Both the position numbers and the translations under genes were made by a program. From Mesorhizobium comanense (lineage in GTDB: Bacteria; Pseudomonadota; Alphaproteobacteria; Rhizobiales; Rhizobiaceae), in assembly GCF_005503535.1 (NCBI RefSeq), contig NZ_SCNN01000025.1:26548-90547 (forward strand): a stretch of 64,000 nucleotides of DNA, written 5' to 3'. Numbering within the stretch: the first letter of the stretch is position 1; the number at the start of each line of letters is the position of its first letter. The notes beneath the pieces were generated by a model, which ran no database searches, was not told the origin of the DNA, and saw only the letters and a program-made list of their open reading frames with translations. Shown in pieces: positions 51,443 through 60,393 of the stretch.

Positions 51443-53205
51443 GGTCTCAGCTCTCCTACGGCAAGAGGGTGATCGCCGATTGTCGCGCGCAGTGCGTTGA
51501 TGAAGGGCAGAATCTCCGGCTCGACGCAGGGCCAGACAGACAACGAGATCATCTTGGTACCGAGTTCGACGCCCCCGGCGAGCGATTTGAACCAGACTTG
51601 GCTGTGCTTAGACCACTCCTTGCCTGTCTGTTCGTCCGGAGCACCATCTTTGTTGCCAGTGGCAGCTGCAACGATGATCGAGCGTAGTTTCGCCAAGCGC
51701 CGTTCAGGATTGCCACATGCCGCTAGGATGCTCGCTTCGTCCTTGTCTTTGATCGCCAGCCGATCCGCGAGAGTTCGCATCCGGCGACCGAACGTACCGT
51801 CGGGCTCTTGCGCGAGAGCCAGCAACTGGTCATCGCGTACATGGGCGATGATGTTTTCTTCCAAACAGCCAGACCGCCATTGAAACAGTCTCGCTCCGAA
51901 CCTTTCGCTTATTCGCCGCCAGCGTTCGGGAGATTTTCCTTCGTTGTCACAAAAAGCCCCCAGTACGAGACCGCCTTCGCTGAGCCCTTGCAACAAGCCC
52001 ATCATGGTTTCGTTTCCGCCGCCGTCGCAAACTCGGACACCATGATCTTCGGGGCGTGCGGTGAAGGCATTCCTGAGAAGAAACCGAAGAAATCCCACCT
52101 CAGTTACCCCCTCGGCGATGACAGGTATCTTTGCCAGAAATGTCTCAGGGTCGCGGCGCTGTTGGTTTGCGATCTTGTCGTGAGGAAGTGGCCCAATCTT
52201 GGCCTTGGAATCCATGAACCAGAGAGCGGCCTCTGTCGCCGCAGAGATCGCGACAGCGCTGTGTGTGGTCACAAAGCACTGGCTCTCGTCCTTTGTCAGC
52301 TTGGCTATCAGCTGCCTCAGCCGGTAAGGTTCCAAGCCCCGTTCAATCTCATCGATAATGGTAAGCCTCGTTGCGGCTTCGGTTGCACCAGCCACCTCAA
52401 GCGCCGACATACGACGCGTGCCGGCACCCCAGCTTGCGAGCGGCAGCATGACACCATCTTTGCTAGCGAGCAGCCCGATCAAAGCGCCGATCGACAGGCC
52501 TTGACTGCTCGTGAGGCCAAGGTCCAGATCGTAGGGTAGCCCGGCTTCACGCATCGCGACCCCGAGTGTCGCCAGCGAGTCTTTCTCGTCCTTCAAGAGC
52601 GCGTCCGAGATGTTCGCATCGGAAACCTGCTTGTTGATTCTCGATTTGAGATTTCCTTTTGAAAGGAGCCGGTCGAGGGCAGAGCCCGAGACGAGCCTCA
52701 GATCGCGGTCATTACGATCGTCGTTGGCAAGACGAACGACTCCGATCTTCCGCCGCAGTCCCACCGAAAATGCAACCACGTCTTCGTTGGGTTGAACCAC
52801 CTCCCAAACTGGCTCGAGTTCGTCGGTGCCGCGGACTCGAAACTTGAAGACGGCCTGATTGGGGCGGCCTTCATGACTAGGGTCCGGGAGGATCGCCTTC
52901 TGTCCGTCCCACTCCCAAGGCCACAGAGCTTGCTGATGGTCTGAAATTCCGACTTCGATTGGAATTTCGACGACGGCCTCAATTGAGAAACCCTCCTTCG
53001 TCGATCGATTGAGATAGTCCGTCTCGAGCACTTGGATTGTATTCGTTGGGCTGAACAGCAGCGAAACCGCATGTAAAACGGTGCTCTTTCCAGAATCGCC
53101 ACCGCCAATGAGGATGTTTATTCGACGATCTGGACGCCATTCCAGAGAGTCGATACCCCGAAACTTCGAGATCGCAAGATATTTGATGCGGGGCTGCTCA
53201 ACCAT
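51439..53205 (-). CDS. gajA: Gabija GajA-like OLD-family ATPase-nuclease
   Basis: Protein of 588 aa. The N-terminal ABC-type ATPase has KYLAISKFRGIDSLEW and Walker A ILIGGGDSGKSTVLHAVSLL, the signature/Walker B region is RLTIIDEIERGLEPYRLRQL, and VTTHSAVAISAA is the H-loop. The C-terminal Toprim nuclease has VIAEGVTEVGFLRFLL (conserved E) and VLGAFCDNEGKS (D). This is the GajA plan, and the length is about the same. It starts at ATG 53205 and precedes gajB with a 4-bp overlap. It would cut DNA site-specifically when NTPs fall, the mechanism reported for Gabija. Confidence 0.87.
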   Translation of the reverse strand: MVEQPRIKYLAISKFRGIDSLEWRPDRRINILIGGGDSGKSTVLHAVSLLFSPTNTIQVLETDYLNRSTKEGFSIEAVVEIPIEVGISDHQQALWPWEWDGQKAILPDPSHEGRPNQAVFKFRVRGTDELEPVWEVVQPNEDVVAFSVGLRRKIGVVRLANDDRNDRDLRLVSGSALDRLLSKGNLKSRINKQVSDANISDALLKDEKDSLATLGVAMREAGLPYDLDLGLTSSQGLSIGALIGLLASKDGVMLPLASWGAGTRRMSALEVAGATEAATRLTIIDEIERGLEPYRLRQLIAKLTKDESQCFVTTHSAVAISAATEAALWFMDSKAKIGPLPHDKIANQQRRDPETFLAKIPVIAEGVTEVGFLRFLLRNAFTARPEDHGVRVCDGGGNETMMGLLQGLSEGGLVLGAFCDNEGKSPERWRRISERFGARLFQWRSGCLEENIIAHVRDDQLLALAQEPDGTFGRRMRTLADRLAIKDKDEASILAACGNPERRLAKLRSIIVAAATGNKDGAPDEQTGKEWSKHSQVWFKSLAGGVELGTKMISLSVWPCVEPEILPFINALRATIGDHPLAVGELRP

Positions 53206-53361
53206 CGTCGATCCGAATCGTTGGGTTCAATGCAGCCAAGCTTAGGCTCGTTCAATACGGTCCGCAAAGCTCTCAGGACATGGAAAGACCTTCGCTTCGC
53301 AGTCGAGCTTAAGCTTCAAGCATCCGCAACGACCAGCGAACTGTTGTGTGGCGGCGGGCAG

Positions 53362-54078
53362 TCATTCGTCGACCTCGACCCCACGGTATTCTTCGCTACC
53401 GGCAAGGTCGGGCATGATGTCACCAGCCAGGAGCTTCTCCTTCGACAGCAGTCCGGCGTCCTCGAGCGCCTCGAAATCCGGCAAATCGCGCAGCGTGTCG
53501 AGCCCGAACTCCAGCAGGAATTCTTTTGTCGTCACGTAGGTGTAGGGCGCGCCCGGCGTCGGGCTACGAGGGCCGGAAGCGATCAGACCGGCACCGCGCA
53601 GATGACCCATAAAATCGCGACTGATCTCCTTGCCGAAGAAAGATGACAACTCGGCACGGGTGATCGGCTGGAAGTAGCCGATGCACATCAGCACGAGCAC
53701 CTCTGACTGCGTGAGGTCCACCGCGCGCTCGTTACCGCCGACTGCACTGCGGATAGCGTCTGCATAAGCCGGCCGGGTCAGATGCTTCCAGCCACCAGCG
53801 ACGGCGACGAGGTCATAGGGTCGACCGCGCAGTTCCTCGCGAATGTCATCGATCAAAAGGTCAACGCTGCAGTTTTTTCCGACGATCCGCGCGAGCGTCT
53901 CGCGGCCGACCGGTTCGCTGGCGGCGAAGATGGTCGCTTCGACACGGTTCTTCCATTCGCGCCAGCGCGCCTCCGGCGGCAAGTGATCCAGCTCCCGGTC
54001 AAACAGCTGGTCAGCTGATCGACGGTCATCTGGCCGATCCTTTCCGCGTCTGCGCACCGCTTCCACCATGGTCGTCAC
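53362..54078 (-). CDS. ScpB-like segregation and condensation protein
   Basis: Protein of 238 aa with tandem winged-helix domains of the ScpB family: NRVEATIFAASEPVGRETLA and DDIREELRGRPYDLVAVAGG at the start, then TQSEVLVLMCIGYFQPITRA in the second domain. In chromosomal systems ScpB binds the ScpA kleisin of SMC. No ScpA or SMC gene is seen near, but a DUF1403 gene overlaps it by 4 bp upstream (GTGA). This ScpB-DUF1403 pair is familiar from rhizobial plasmids. It may help plasmid segregation or compaction; the acidic C-terminal tail is likely disordered. Confidence 0.82.
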   Translation of the reverse strand: MTTMVEAVRRRGKDRPDDRRSADQLFDRELDHLPPEARWREWKNRVEATIFAASEPVGRETLARIVGKNCSVDLLIDDIREELRGRPYDLVAVAGGWKHLTRPAYADAIRSAVGGNERAVDLTQSEVLVLMCIGYFQPITRAELSSFFGKEISRDFMGHLRGAGLIASGPRSPTPGAPYTYVTTKEFLLEFGLDTLRDLPDFEALEDAGLLSKEKLLAGDIMPDLAGSEEYRGVEVDE

Positions 54079-55103
54079 AGCCCGTAGATGCGAAAGGTTG
54101 GGCGGCCCGACAGCTCGCGCACGGCACCGAGTTCGACCAGCCGGTCGAACAGCCGGCGCAGGCCGCGGTCGCTCATGCCGGCGATCTTTTCGGATGCCAC
54201 GATCGCGTCGTCGGACAAGAGCCTTTCGACGACCATGTCCGCCGCCTTGGCCCGGAGTTTCGGCGCGACCGCAAGCAGCCGGTCCGCGCGGCGCTCGAGC
54301 TCGACGGATAAATCAATGGCGCGCAGCGCGGCGCGTGCCTGCGCGGCCAGCAGGCCTTTCGCACGCTCATCAGGATCTGTCTCAATGCCTGTCGCCACGG
54401 AGCTGGCTGCCAGTCGAGGCGTGCGGGCGCCTGTCCCCAAGGCTGCCTCGGCGCCCAGCAGCGGCATGGCGTATGCCCAACCCAGCCGCTGCGCCCGCAG
54501 GGCGTCGGCGAGCCAAGCTCCAACGGTGCGTGCGAAGCCACGGCGTTCGGCGGCAGTGAACGCACCGGTCAGCATGCCGACCATTCCGATGCCTGCGGAA
54601 AGCTGTCGAAGATCATCCGCCAGATCGCTGACCGCCTCATCATCCGGCGCGTAGCCAAACTCCTCCAACACCGCCGCGAGATTTTTCTCCGTCAGGAGAT
54701 CCCCCGCTGGCCGAGATGCCAGCCGACGCCAGGCGAGGAGAAAACGGCCGGCGGGCCCGACATTGTCGCCGGGCCGGGTGAGCAACACGGCGTCGCGCAG
54801 CGCGCTTTCATCCTCGACGCGGCCAGCCTGCTTTGCCGTTGCCACGGCAGCCGAAAGCGCCAGGCGCTGCCGCCAGGCGCCGGCCCACCGCTCCTGACGG
54901 CGGACGACAGCATCGAGCGCGCCGATGGCAGCGCCCGCGGCGAGCGAGACGTCCTCGAACTCGTTTCTCGCATGACTGTGGGCATCCGAGATGGCCCGGC
55001 GCAGCCAAGCCGGCACCGCTGCCATTGGCACGGTCGGAGGGGTTCCGGCAGGCGTGGCGTGGTGACGTGCAGAAGGTCTGGGACGCAGAATCATGGAGAG
55101 CAC
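54075..55103 (-). CDS. DUF1403-family protein
   Basis: Protein of about 342 aa, rich in Ala, Arg and Leu and predicted mostly helical. Typical portions are VPAWLRRAISDAHSHARNEF, TGAFTAAERRGFARTVGAWL and, near the end, MSDRGLRRLFDRLVELGAVR, which looks like a winged helix. This family is found almost only in rhizobial and related genomes, often on plasmids, next to ScpB. The frame starts with GTG at 55103; ATG at 55094 is three codons later. A strong 13-bp dyad is 68 bp upstream. The function is unknown; coupling with scpB suggests a shared role. Confidence 0.75.
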   Translation of the reverse strand: MLSMILRPRPSARHHATPAGTPPTVPMAAVPAWLRRAISDAHSHARNEFEDVSLAAGAAIGALDAVVRRQERWAGAWRQRLALSAAVATAKQAGRVEDESALRDAVLLTRPGDNVGPAGRFLLAWRRLASRPAGDLLTEKNLAAVLEEFGYAPDDEAVSDLADDLRQLSAGIGMVGMLTGAFTAAERRGFARTVGAWLADALRAQRLGWAYAMPLLGAEAALGTGARTPRLAASSVATGIETDPDERAKGLLAAQARAALRAIDLSVELERRADRLLAVAPKLRAKAADMVVERLLSDDAIVASEKIAGMSDRGLRRLFDRLVELGAVRELSGRPTFRIYGL

Positions 55104-55504
55104 GATGAATCATGGCGGCGCTTTTAGCAACAGAAATGGACGAAAAGCGCTGTGCTTGTCGCGCAGCAATAACGAACGATAATCTTGCATTATCGCTCGT
55201 TTTTCGGGCGAGCAGCAAAATGCCCCACTCGCCCTTATTTTTCACCAGAAATCACGAGATTTATCGCGGCGGCAAGCCGCCGGCTGTCGCCATCAGGCCG
55301 AACAAAATGCCTTGCCTGACCCTCGGGCTATCGGCTGCCAGCAGCCTTGTTCCCGACCAAGATGGAACGATCACACGTTTCACCACTTGAGGCATCGTAT
55401 AGCGTATTTTTGCCCTTTTTGCAACCGCTCGCCCTTCATTTTCACTCCGTCACTCCCTCCCTTGCGACGACGATGGTCTACACGCATATCTGCCACCAAT
55501 GTTT
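55104..55504. promoter_or_regulatory. Promoter region of DUF1403-scpB with a strong dyad
   Basis: No gene is credible here. AACGAACGATAAT (55171-55183) and ATTATCGCTCGTT (55189-55201) form a 13-bp inverted repeat with one mismatch and a 5-base spacer, 68 bp before the DUF1403 start. It looks like an operator. The remainder, to the end of the PIN-toxin gene, shows nothing clear. Confidence 0.5.
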
Positions 55505-56098
55505 TCAACCCAGCGGGCGCAAGCCTGTCAACGGCCGGTAGAAGATCACCCGCACCGACGGAACCAACTGGCTGAGGGGATCGAAATCCCGGATGTTCGC
55601 GGTCAGGACCGTCGCCCCCAGCGGACCGGTCTGGTGAAAGGTCAGCGCATCGTTGAGGAAGCGGCGTTCGTGCCCCTCCCCTTTCGGCAGACGGCTCAGC
55701 CGGAACAGGAGGCCGGCCAGCATGCCGGCGCGTCCCCAGGCGGTGGCGTCGGGAGCATGTAGCCGATGCCCGGGAATGTCCTCGATCGTGTCTGCAACCA
55801 CTTTCAGGATCGACTTCGTCGTGGGATGCGCCGGGTCGAGCCGGCCGAACACATGGCTGAGCTCGGCAAGACAAACGGCCGAGTGGTGACAAAGCCGATA
55901 GGTGAGAAGCTCATCGACGGCTTCGGGAGTGCGTCCCTGCAAGACATCCAGATAGACGCTTGTGTCGAGAAGCAGGGCACCACCGACCGCCGGCTCGTCT
56001 CCAGCCCAGGACAGCGCGGACTCCGGACGCCGTTCCAGCCCCGCGGTGCGCCGCTGTGGCTTGAGGGAACGCAGCGCGCTCCTGAGATCAAACGCCAA
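55505..56098 (-). CDS. PIN-domain (VapC-like) toxin
   Basis: Toxin with a PIN ribonuclease fold. The conserved acidic residues appear in ALLLDTSVYLDVLQGR (first D), VCLAELSHVFG (E), RRFLNDALTFHQ (D) and LTANIRDFDPL (last D). PIN toxins cut RNA, often tRNA or rRNA. The open frame extends to 56158, but the antitoxin gene ends at 56088 and I prefer the TTG at 56098 (197 aa), whose upstream GGA spacing and overlap with the antitoxin fit. The start is uncertain. It is longer than VapC (about 135) because of an N-terminal extension of about 45 residues. Confidence 0.75.
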   Translation of the reverse strand: MAFDLRSALRSLKPQRRTAGLERRPESALSWAGDEPAVGGALLLDTSVYLDVLQGRTPEAVDELLTYRLCHHSAVCLAELSHVFGRLDPAHPTTKSILKVVADTIEDIPGHRLHAPDATAWGRAGMLAGLLFRLSRLPKGEGHERRFLNDALTFHQTGPLGATVLTANIRDFDPLSQLVPSVRVIFYRPLTGLRPLG

Positions 56099-56384
56099 GA
56101 TCAATATCCGCAGGGATACTGCCCTTACGGCGCACAAGCCGGGCGCCAAAATCGTCATCGAGGGCCAGCCGCGACAAGGCGAGCTCCAGGAGTTCGGTGT
56201 CGGAGGTCACATGCGCACGTTTCTTCGCCGCCTCAATCAGTTCCGACGGCACCCTGCCGGAAAGGCGTGTGTTCTTGGCCGCGCCAAGAAGGCCAACCGC
56301 CCTTGCCTGCTCAAGCACCAGGCGGTTGCGGGTGTGGGCGATCCGCTCCTCGCTTTCGGCTGCCGTTGCGCCACGATCGCTCAT
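56088..56384 (-). CDS. Antitoxin of the PIN-domain toxin, RHH-like
   Basis: Protein of 98 aa from ATG 56384. The middle, TRLSGRVPSELIEAAKKRAH, followed by SDTELLELALSRLAL, is the strand-helix-helix pattern of ribbon-helix-helix antitoxins, and the C-terminal DDDFGARLVRRKGSIP would wrap the toxin. I reject the longer frame to 56537 because the part before the ATG looks non-coding. It overlaps the toxin gene by about 11 bp. It likely represses its own promoter, in the 280-bp gap to the divergent recombinase gene. Confidence 0.7.
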   Translation of the reverse strand: MSDRGATAAESEERIAHTRNRLVLEQARAVGLLGAAKNTRLSGRVPSELIEAAKKRAHVTSDTELLELALSRLALDDDFGARLVRRKGSIPADIDLGV

Positions 56385-56664
56385 CCTAGGGTTTCCTCGA
56401 TTCTCCGCTGTTGAACGAAACATAGAGGATGTTGAACGGGAAGGCAATGAACGGGGCAAGGAACGGCAATGCCGAGGAAACGATCGCCGCATCGTCCATG
56501 AGTACAGTGCCCGCTCGGGGCCGCGAGGCCCGGCCATTGTCGTACGTGGCGGGAAGCAGTTTGGCTATTAGTCAAGCGTCTCGCGGTGGACAATTCGGCG
56601 CTTTGGTCGCACGTTGTGCTCTCAGAATCGCAGACTGCGACATTCCAATGAACGAGAGCCCCCG

Positions 56665-57795
56665 ATGGGCAGTCCCCGTAATTTCATGACGCCCGTCAAC
56701 ACGACCGACACCGTCGATCTGCCTGACATTGGCGACGTCGTCATGGAAATGGGACGCCCGGATGAGGCCCCTTCCCCTTCCTCGCAGGTCCAGGGCTCGC
56801 GACAAGCATCAATGCCCGCGCATCTCGAAAAGCTTGCAGACCGCGCGCGCGATTATGTCGAGGCCGCCAGCTCGACGAATACCCGTCGCGCCTATGCCGC
56901 CGACTGGAAGCATTTTTGCGGCTGGTGCCGGCGCCAGTCGTTTGATCCGCTGCCGCCAGACCCACAAATCGTCGGCCTCTACATCGCCGCCCAGGCCTCG
57001 GGATCAGCGAGGGACAAAAAGTCGGTGTCGACCATCGAGCGCCGCCTCTCGTCCCTGACATGGAACTATACGCAACGCGGTCAACCGCTCGACCGAAAGG
57101 ACCGGCACATCGCCACAGTGCTGGCCGGCATCCGCAACAAACACGCCTCCCCTCCCCGTCAAAAGGAAGCCATCCTGCGCGACGATCTTGTAGCCATGCT
57201 GGAAACGCTCGACCGTGGCACGCTGCGCGGTCTGCGCGACCGCGCCATGCTGCTTTTGGGCTTCGCCGGCGGCTTGCGCCGCTCCGAAATCGTCGGCCTT
57301 GATGTTGCGCGCGATCAAACCGAGGACGGTCGCGGATGGATTGAAGTTTTCCCAGGCAAGGGCGTGCTGGTGACGTTGCGGGGCAAGACCGGCTGGCGCG
57401 AGGTCGAGATCGGCCGCGGTTCGTCCGACGCCACCTGCCCGGTCGTCGCCCTGCAGACATGGCTGAAGCTGGCCCGCATCGCGCATGGCCCCCTCTTCCG
57501 CCGCGTCACCGGTCAGGGCAAAGCGGTGGGTGCCGAGCGGCTCAACGATCAGGAGGTGGCGCGGCTGGTCAAACGCGCGGTCTTGGCCGCCGGCGTGCGC
57601 GGGGATCTTTCGGAGAGCGAACGCGGCCAAAAGTTTTCTGGCCATTCGTTGCGCGCTGGCCTTGCTTCCTCGGCCGAGGTTGATGAGCGCTACGTTCAAA
57701 AGCAGCTCGGCCATGCCTCGGCTGAAATGACTCGCCGCTATCAGCGCAGACGCGATCGTTTCCGTGTCAATCTCACCAAGGCAAGCGGGCTATAG
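56665..57795 (+). CDS. Tyrosine recombinase (phage-integrase family)
   Basis: Recombinase of 376 aa. The N-terminal SAM-like DNA-binding domain contains AASSTNTRRAYAADWKHFCG. The catalytic domain has the first arginine in FAGGLRRSEIVGLD, the HxxR motif in GHSLRAGLASS, and QLGHASAEMTRRYQRRRD with the second histidine and the nucleophilic tyrosine. All catalytic residues are present, so it may be active. It may resolve plasmid multimers or move the replicon. I start it at ATG 56665, with GAGAG upstream; GTG 56614 and ATG 56686 are alternatives. No att-like site was identified. Confidence 0.85.
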   Translation: MGSPRNFMTPVNTTDTVDLPDIGDVVMEMGRPDEAPSPSSQVQGSRQASMPAHLEKLADRARDYVEAASSTNTRRAYAADWKHFCGWCRRQSFDPLPPDPQIVGLYIAAQASGSARDKKSVSTIERRLSSLTWNYTQRGQPLDRKDRHIATVLAGIRNKHASPPRQKEAILRDDLVAMLETLDRGTLRGLRDRAMLLLGFAGGLRRSEIVGLDVARDQTEDGRGWIEVFPGKGVLVTLRGKTGWREVEIGRGSSDATCPVVALQTWLKLARIAHGPLFRRVTGQGKAVGAERLNDQEVARLVKRAVLAAGVRGDLSESERGQKFSGHSLRAGLASSAEVDERYVQKQLGHASAEMTRRYQRRRDRFRVNLTKASGL

Positions 57796-57969
57796 GCGCC
57801 AAGAGGCCCGCCCCTACCCACCTTCAGCTTTATCGGCTGACAGAGCCCATAAGACCCGCTTCCGGCTCTTTTTCCATGATCTGGTGCAAGGTCAGAGCAG
57901 CCCCACTGGGCGATGTCACCTTAAGGTGAACTCGGACACGCGGAAGGCGTTCTGCCTTGCGGATTGATT

Positions 57970-58440
57970 TCAGGTCACGGCTCGCACGGTTTTCCACTCC
58001 GCGATCGCTTGCATGACGGTGAACGCGGCATTTTGAAAGCGGAGCGTTGTGGACTGGGTGGGAACGTGAGATTTCGGATGGCGGAGAAGATTGAGAGGAA
58101 GTGCTGAAGACTTCCCGGCGATCGAAAGCTCTGCATCGTACGCTAGCGCTTTCGCCGTGGCCCATGTGAGTTCGCGGCGCGGTTGTTCAGATCCTCGTGA
58201 TGTCCACTTTCGACGTCCGGCATTACTTGGCGGCGCGCGCCGCCTTGGTGTCGCGGCGGTTCCGACGATCTTGTCAAGCACATAACCGTCGTGATCGACG
58301 ACGCGCCGCAACCGGTGTTTTTTGCCGACGATGGTGATGACCACCTCGTCCAGATGCCAAACGTCGTTCCGGCTCGGCTTCTTGGGATGAATGTTACGCG
58401 CATAGTCCGTGCAGAACTTCTCCAACGGCGGATCGTTTAA
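57970..58440 (-). pseudogene. IS6-family transposase remnant, several frameshifts
   Basis: One frame has EKFCTDYARNIHPKKPSRND, VWHLDEVVITIVGKKHRLRR and VVDHDGYVLDKIV, the first catalytic aspartate region of IS6/IS240-type transposases. The next piece, VMPDVES then DLNNRAANSHGPRRKR, is in another frame, and the final AEWKTVRAVT is back in the first. The N-terminus and terminal repeats are absent. It is a decayed element between the recombinase and repABC. Confidence 0.65.
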
Positions 58441-59012
58441 TTGGAGACGACAACGGCGCACTCCAGCAGCCTCGACAAGGCGCACACCCAGCGGAAACCG
58501 AGCCGCGCCCGGCATTGGCGATGCTCTGAGGCGGGAAGCAGTGGCATTGGTAGCTGACTGGCCTGGGGTTTATGGAAGTGCGTCTATCGCGGCGTCCCTT
58601 ACAAGGCGTTGCGGTGACATCGCCCTAGGGAGCCACACCTTCGACTTGATCCAGTCAGACCGCTATTCACGGTGACGTCCCATGGCCATGCGGTTTGGTC
58701 GGCGCAGCCTGGCTCGTTTCGCGAACGCTCGGAAAGGCTGTCGCGTGCCGCCCATCCGCATCGAGCGGCCAGATGAGGCTGCTTTCCGCGCGCAGGGTAA
58801 CGTCGATGACGAGAACCCGGCAGTGATGGGACTCGACGCTGGCATGGGTATTGTCTTGGCGACAAGCGGCGAGGGGACATTGCCGGGCTATGCTCGACGC
58901 GAAAAGCTGGCGCTCGGCAAACGTCTCGGCCTTTGGTCGAGCGCATTTGGTCAACCGGAGGCGAGCGAACGGAACGTATATTCCGCTCGACACTCGGAGG
59001 TGACCAAGAGGA
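58441..59012. other. Non-coding region before repABC
   Basis: I found no recognisable gene. Open frames are present by chance in GC-rich sequence, but none has a ribosome binding site with protein-like content. It may hold more decayed insertion sequence and the upstream control region of repA. Confidence 0.35.
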
Positions 59013-59028
59013 GTTAGCCGCGGCTAAC
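59013..59028. promoter_or_regulatory. parS: Candidate parS centromere site
   Basis: GTTAGCCGCGGCTAAC is a perfect 16-bp palindrome and fits the repABC parS form GTTnnnnGCnnnnAAC exactly. It lies 139 bp before repA. RepB should bind here to start partition complex assembly. Confidence 0.75.
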
Positions 59029-59078
59029 AGCTCTATGGCGAACCCATCCGTGTTAAGAAGCTGTTAACCCTTATTTTC

Positions 59079-59106
59079 TTGCGCATGAGAAAGAATCGGG
59101 CATAGT
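59079..59106 (+). promoter_or_regulatory. Possible repA promoter
   Basis: TTGCGC (59079-59084) and CATAGT (59101-59106), 16 bases apart, have the form of a sigma-70-type promoter 60 bp before repA. A small hairpin, TGCGG-A6-CCGCA, follows. RepA with RepB normally represses this promoter. Confidence 0.35.
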
Positions 59107-59166
59107 CCGGTCATCTGCGGAAAAAACCGCAAACATGACAAACTTCCGCAACTGCGGCGAGAGAGA

Positions 59167-60393
59167 ATGAAATCCATGGATAGCACTGCTGCGGCACTTG
59201 AGCCAGCCAGCGAGTCGGAAGAGTTGAAGACGCTAATCCAGCGTCACTCGGCTACGCTATCGACTCAGCTGCAGGCCCACCATCTCAGCACGTTTCCTCC
59301 CAATGCCGAAAAGGGTATCCGCAATTTCTCGCCTGCCGAGACCGCCAAGCTCATTGGGATAACAGAAGGCTACCTGCGACAGGTGGCCGCTGAAATCCCG
59401 GATGCGTCCACGGTCTCCGGTGGTGGACGGCGTTCCTATTCGGTCGACGCGATTCATACGATTCGTAAGTTCCTGGACAGCGGAGCAAGAGGCAGCAGGC
59501 GCTATCTCCCTTGGCGAGCCGAAAACGAAGACCTTCAGGTCATCACGGTGATGAACTTCAAGGGCGGGTCTGGGAAAACAACGACCACGGCCCATCTTGC
59601 TCAATACCTCGCCCTGAAGGGCTATAGGGTCCTGGCAATCGACCTTGATCCACAGGCAAGCCTGTCCGCCCTCTTTGGCCATCAGCCGGAGATCGATGTC
59701 GGTCCGAATGAAACCCTTTATGGGGCACTCCGCTACGACGAAGAAAGGCGGCCCATCGCTGAAATTGTCCGTGCGACATACATCCCCGACTTGCACCTAA
59801 TTCCCGGCAATCTCGAACTGATGGAGTTCGAACACGATACTCCGCGTGCGCTCATGAACCGAGCGCCTGGCGACGCCATGTTCTTTGCCCGTATTAGCCA
59901 AGCACTCGCGCAGGTTCAGAAGATTTATGATGTCGTGGTGATCGATTGTCCCCCGCAACTGGGCTATCTCACTCTATCCGCGCTTACGGCCGCAACGTCG
60001 GTCCTGATTACCGTCCATCCGCAGATGCTCGATGTTATGTCGATGAGCCAGTTTCTGGCGATGACGGGCGATTTGTTGGATGAAATCAGCAGGGCGGGGG
60101 CTTCCTCGCAATACAAATGGATGAAGTATCTGATCACCCGGTTTGAGCCGAGCGACGGACCTCAAAATCAAATGGTCGCCTTCCTCCGCTCTATCTTTGG
60201 GGAGCACGTTCTCAATCATCCGATGCTGAAAAGTACGGCAATTTCCGATGCGGGACTTACCAACCAAACGATCTTCGAGGTGGAACGCAGCCAATTTACG
60301 CGAACAACCTACGACCGCGCGATAGAATCGGTGGAGAGCGTTAACGCAGAGATCGAAGCTCTCATTAAGAAGGCGTGGGGGAGACCGCTATGA
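59167..60393 (+). CDS. repA: Plasmid partitioning ATPase RepA
   Basis: ParA-type ATPase (408 aa). The N-terminal region (about 1-120) has an HTH, SPAETAKLIGITEGYLRQVA, used for autorepression. The deviant Walker A is MNFKGGSGKTTTTAHLAQYL near residue 130, Walker A' is VLAIDLDPQASL, and Walker B is YDVVVIDCPPQLGYL. It starts at ATG 59167 (GAGAGA upstream; ATG 59176 is possible) and overlaps repB by 4 bp. With RepB and parS it segregates the replicon and represses the operon. Confidence 0.96.
   Translation: MKSMDSTAAALEPASESEELKTLIQRHSATLSTQLQAHHLSTFPPNAEKGIRNFSPAETAKLIGITEGYLRQVAAEIPDASTVSGGGRRSYSVDAIHTIRKFLDSGARGSRRYLPWRAENEDLQVITVMNFKGGSGKTTTTAHLAQYLALKGYRVLAIDLDPQASLSALFGHQPEIDVGPNETLYGALRYDEERRPIAEIVRATYIPDLHLIPGNLELMEFEHDTPRALMNRAPGDAMFFARISQALAQVQKIYDVVVIDCPPQLGYLTLSALTAATSVLITVHPQMLDVMSMSQFLAMTGDLLDEISRAGASSQYKWMKYLITRFEPSDGPQNQMVAFLRSIFGEHVLNHPMLKSTAISDAGLTNQTIFEVERSQFTRTTYDRAIESVESVNAEIEALIKKAWGRPL

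Noticed and set aside
58682..59017. Open frame of 111 codons before repABC
   Set aside because: No family similarity that I can see and no good ribosome binding site; it runs into the parS region.
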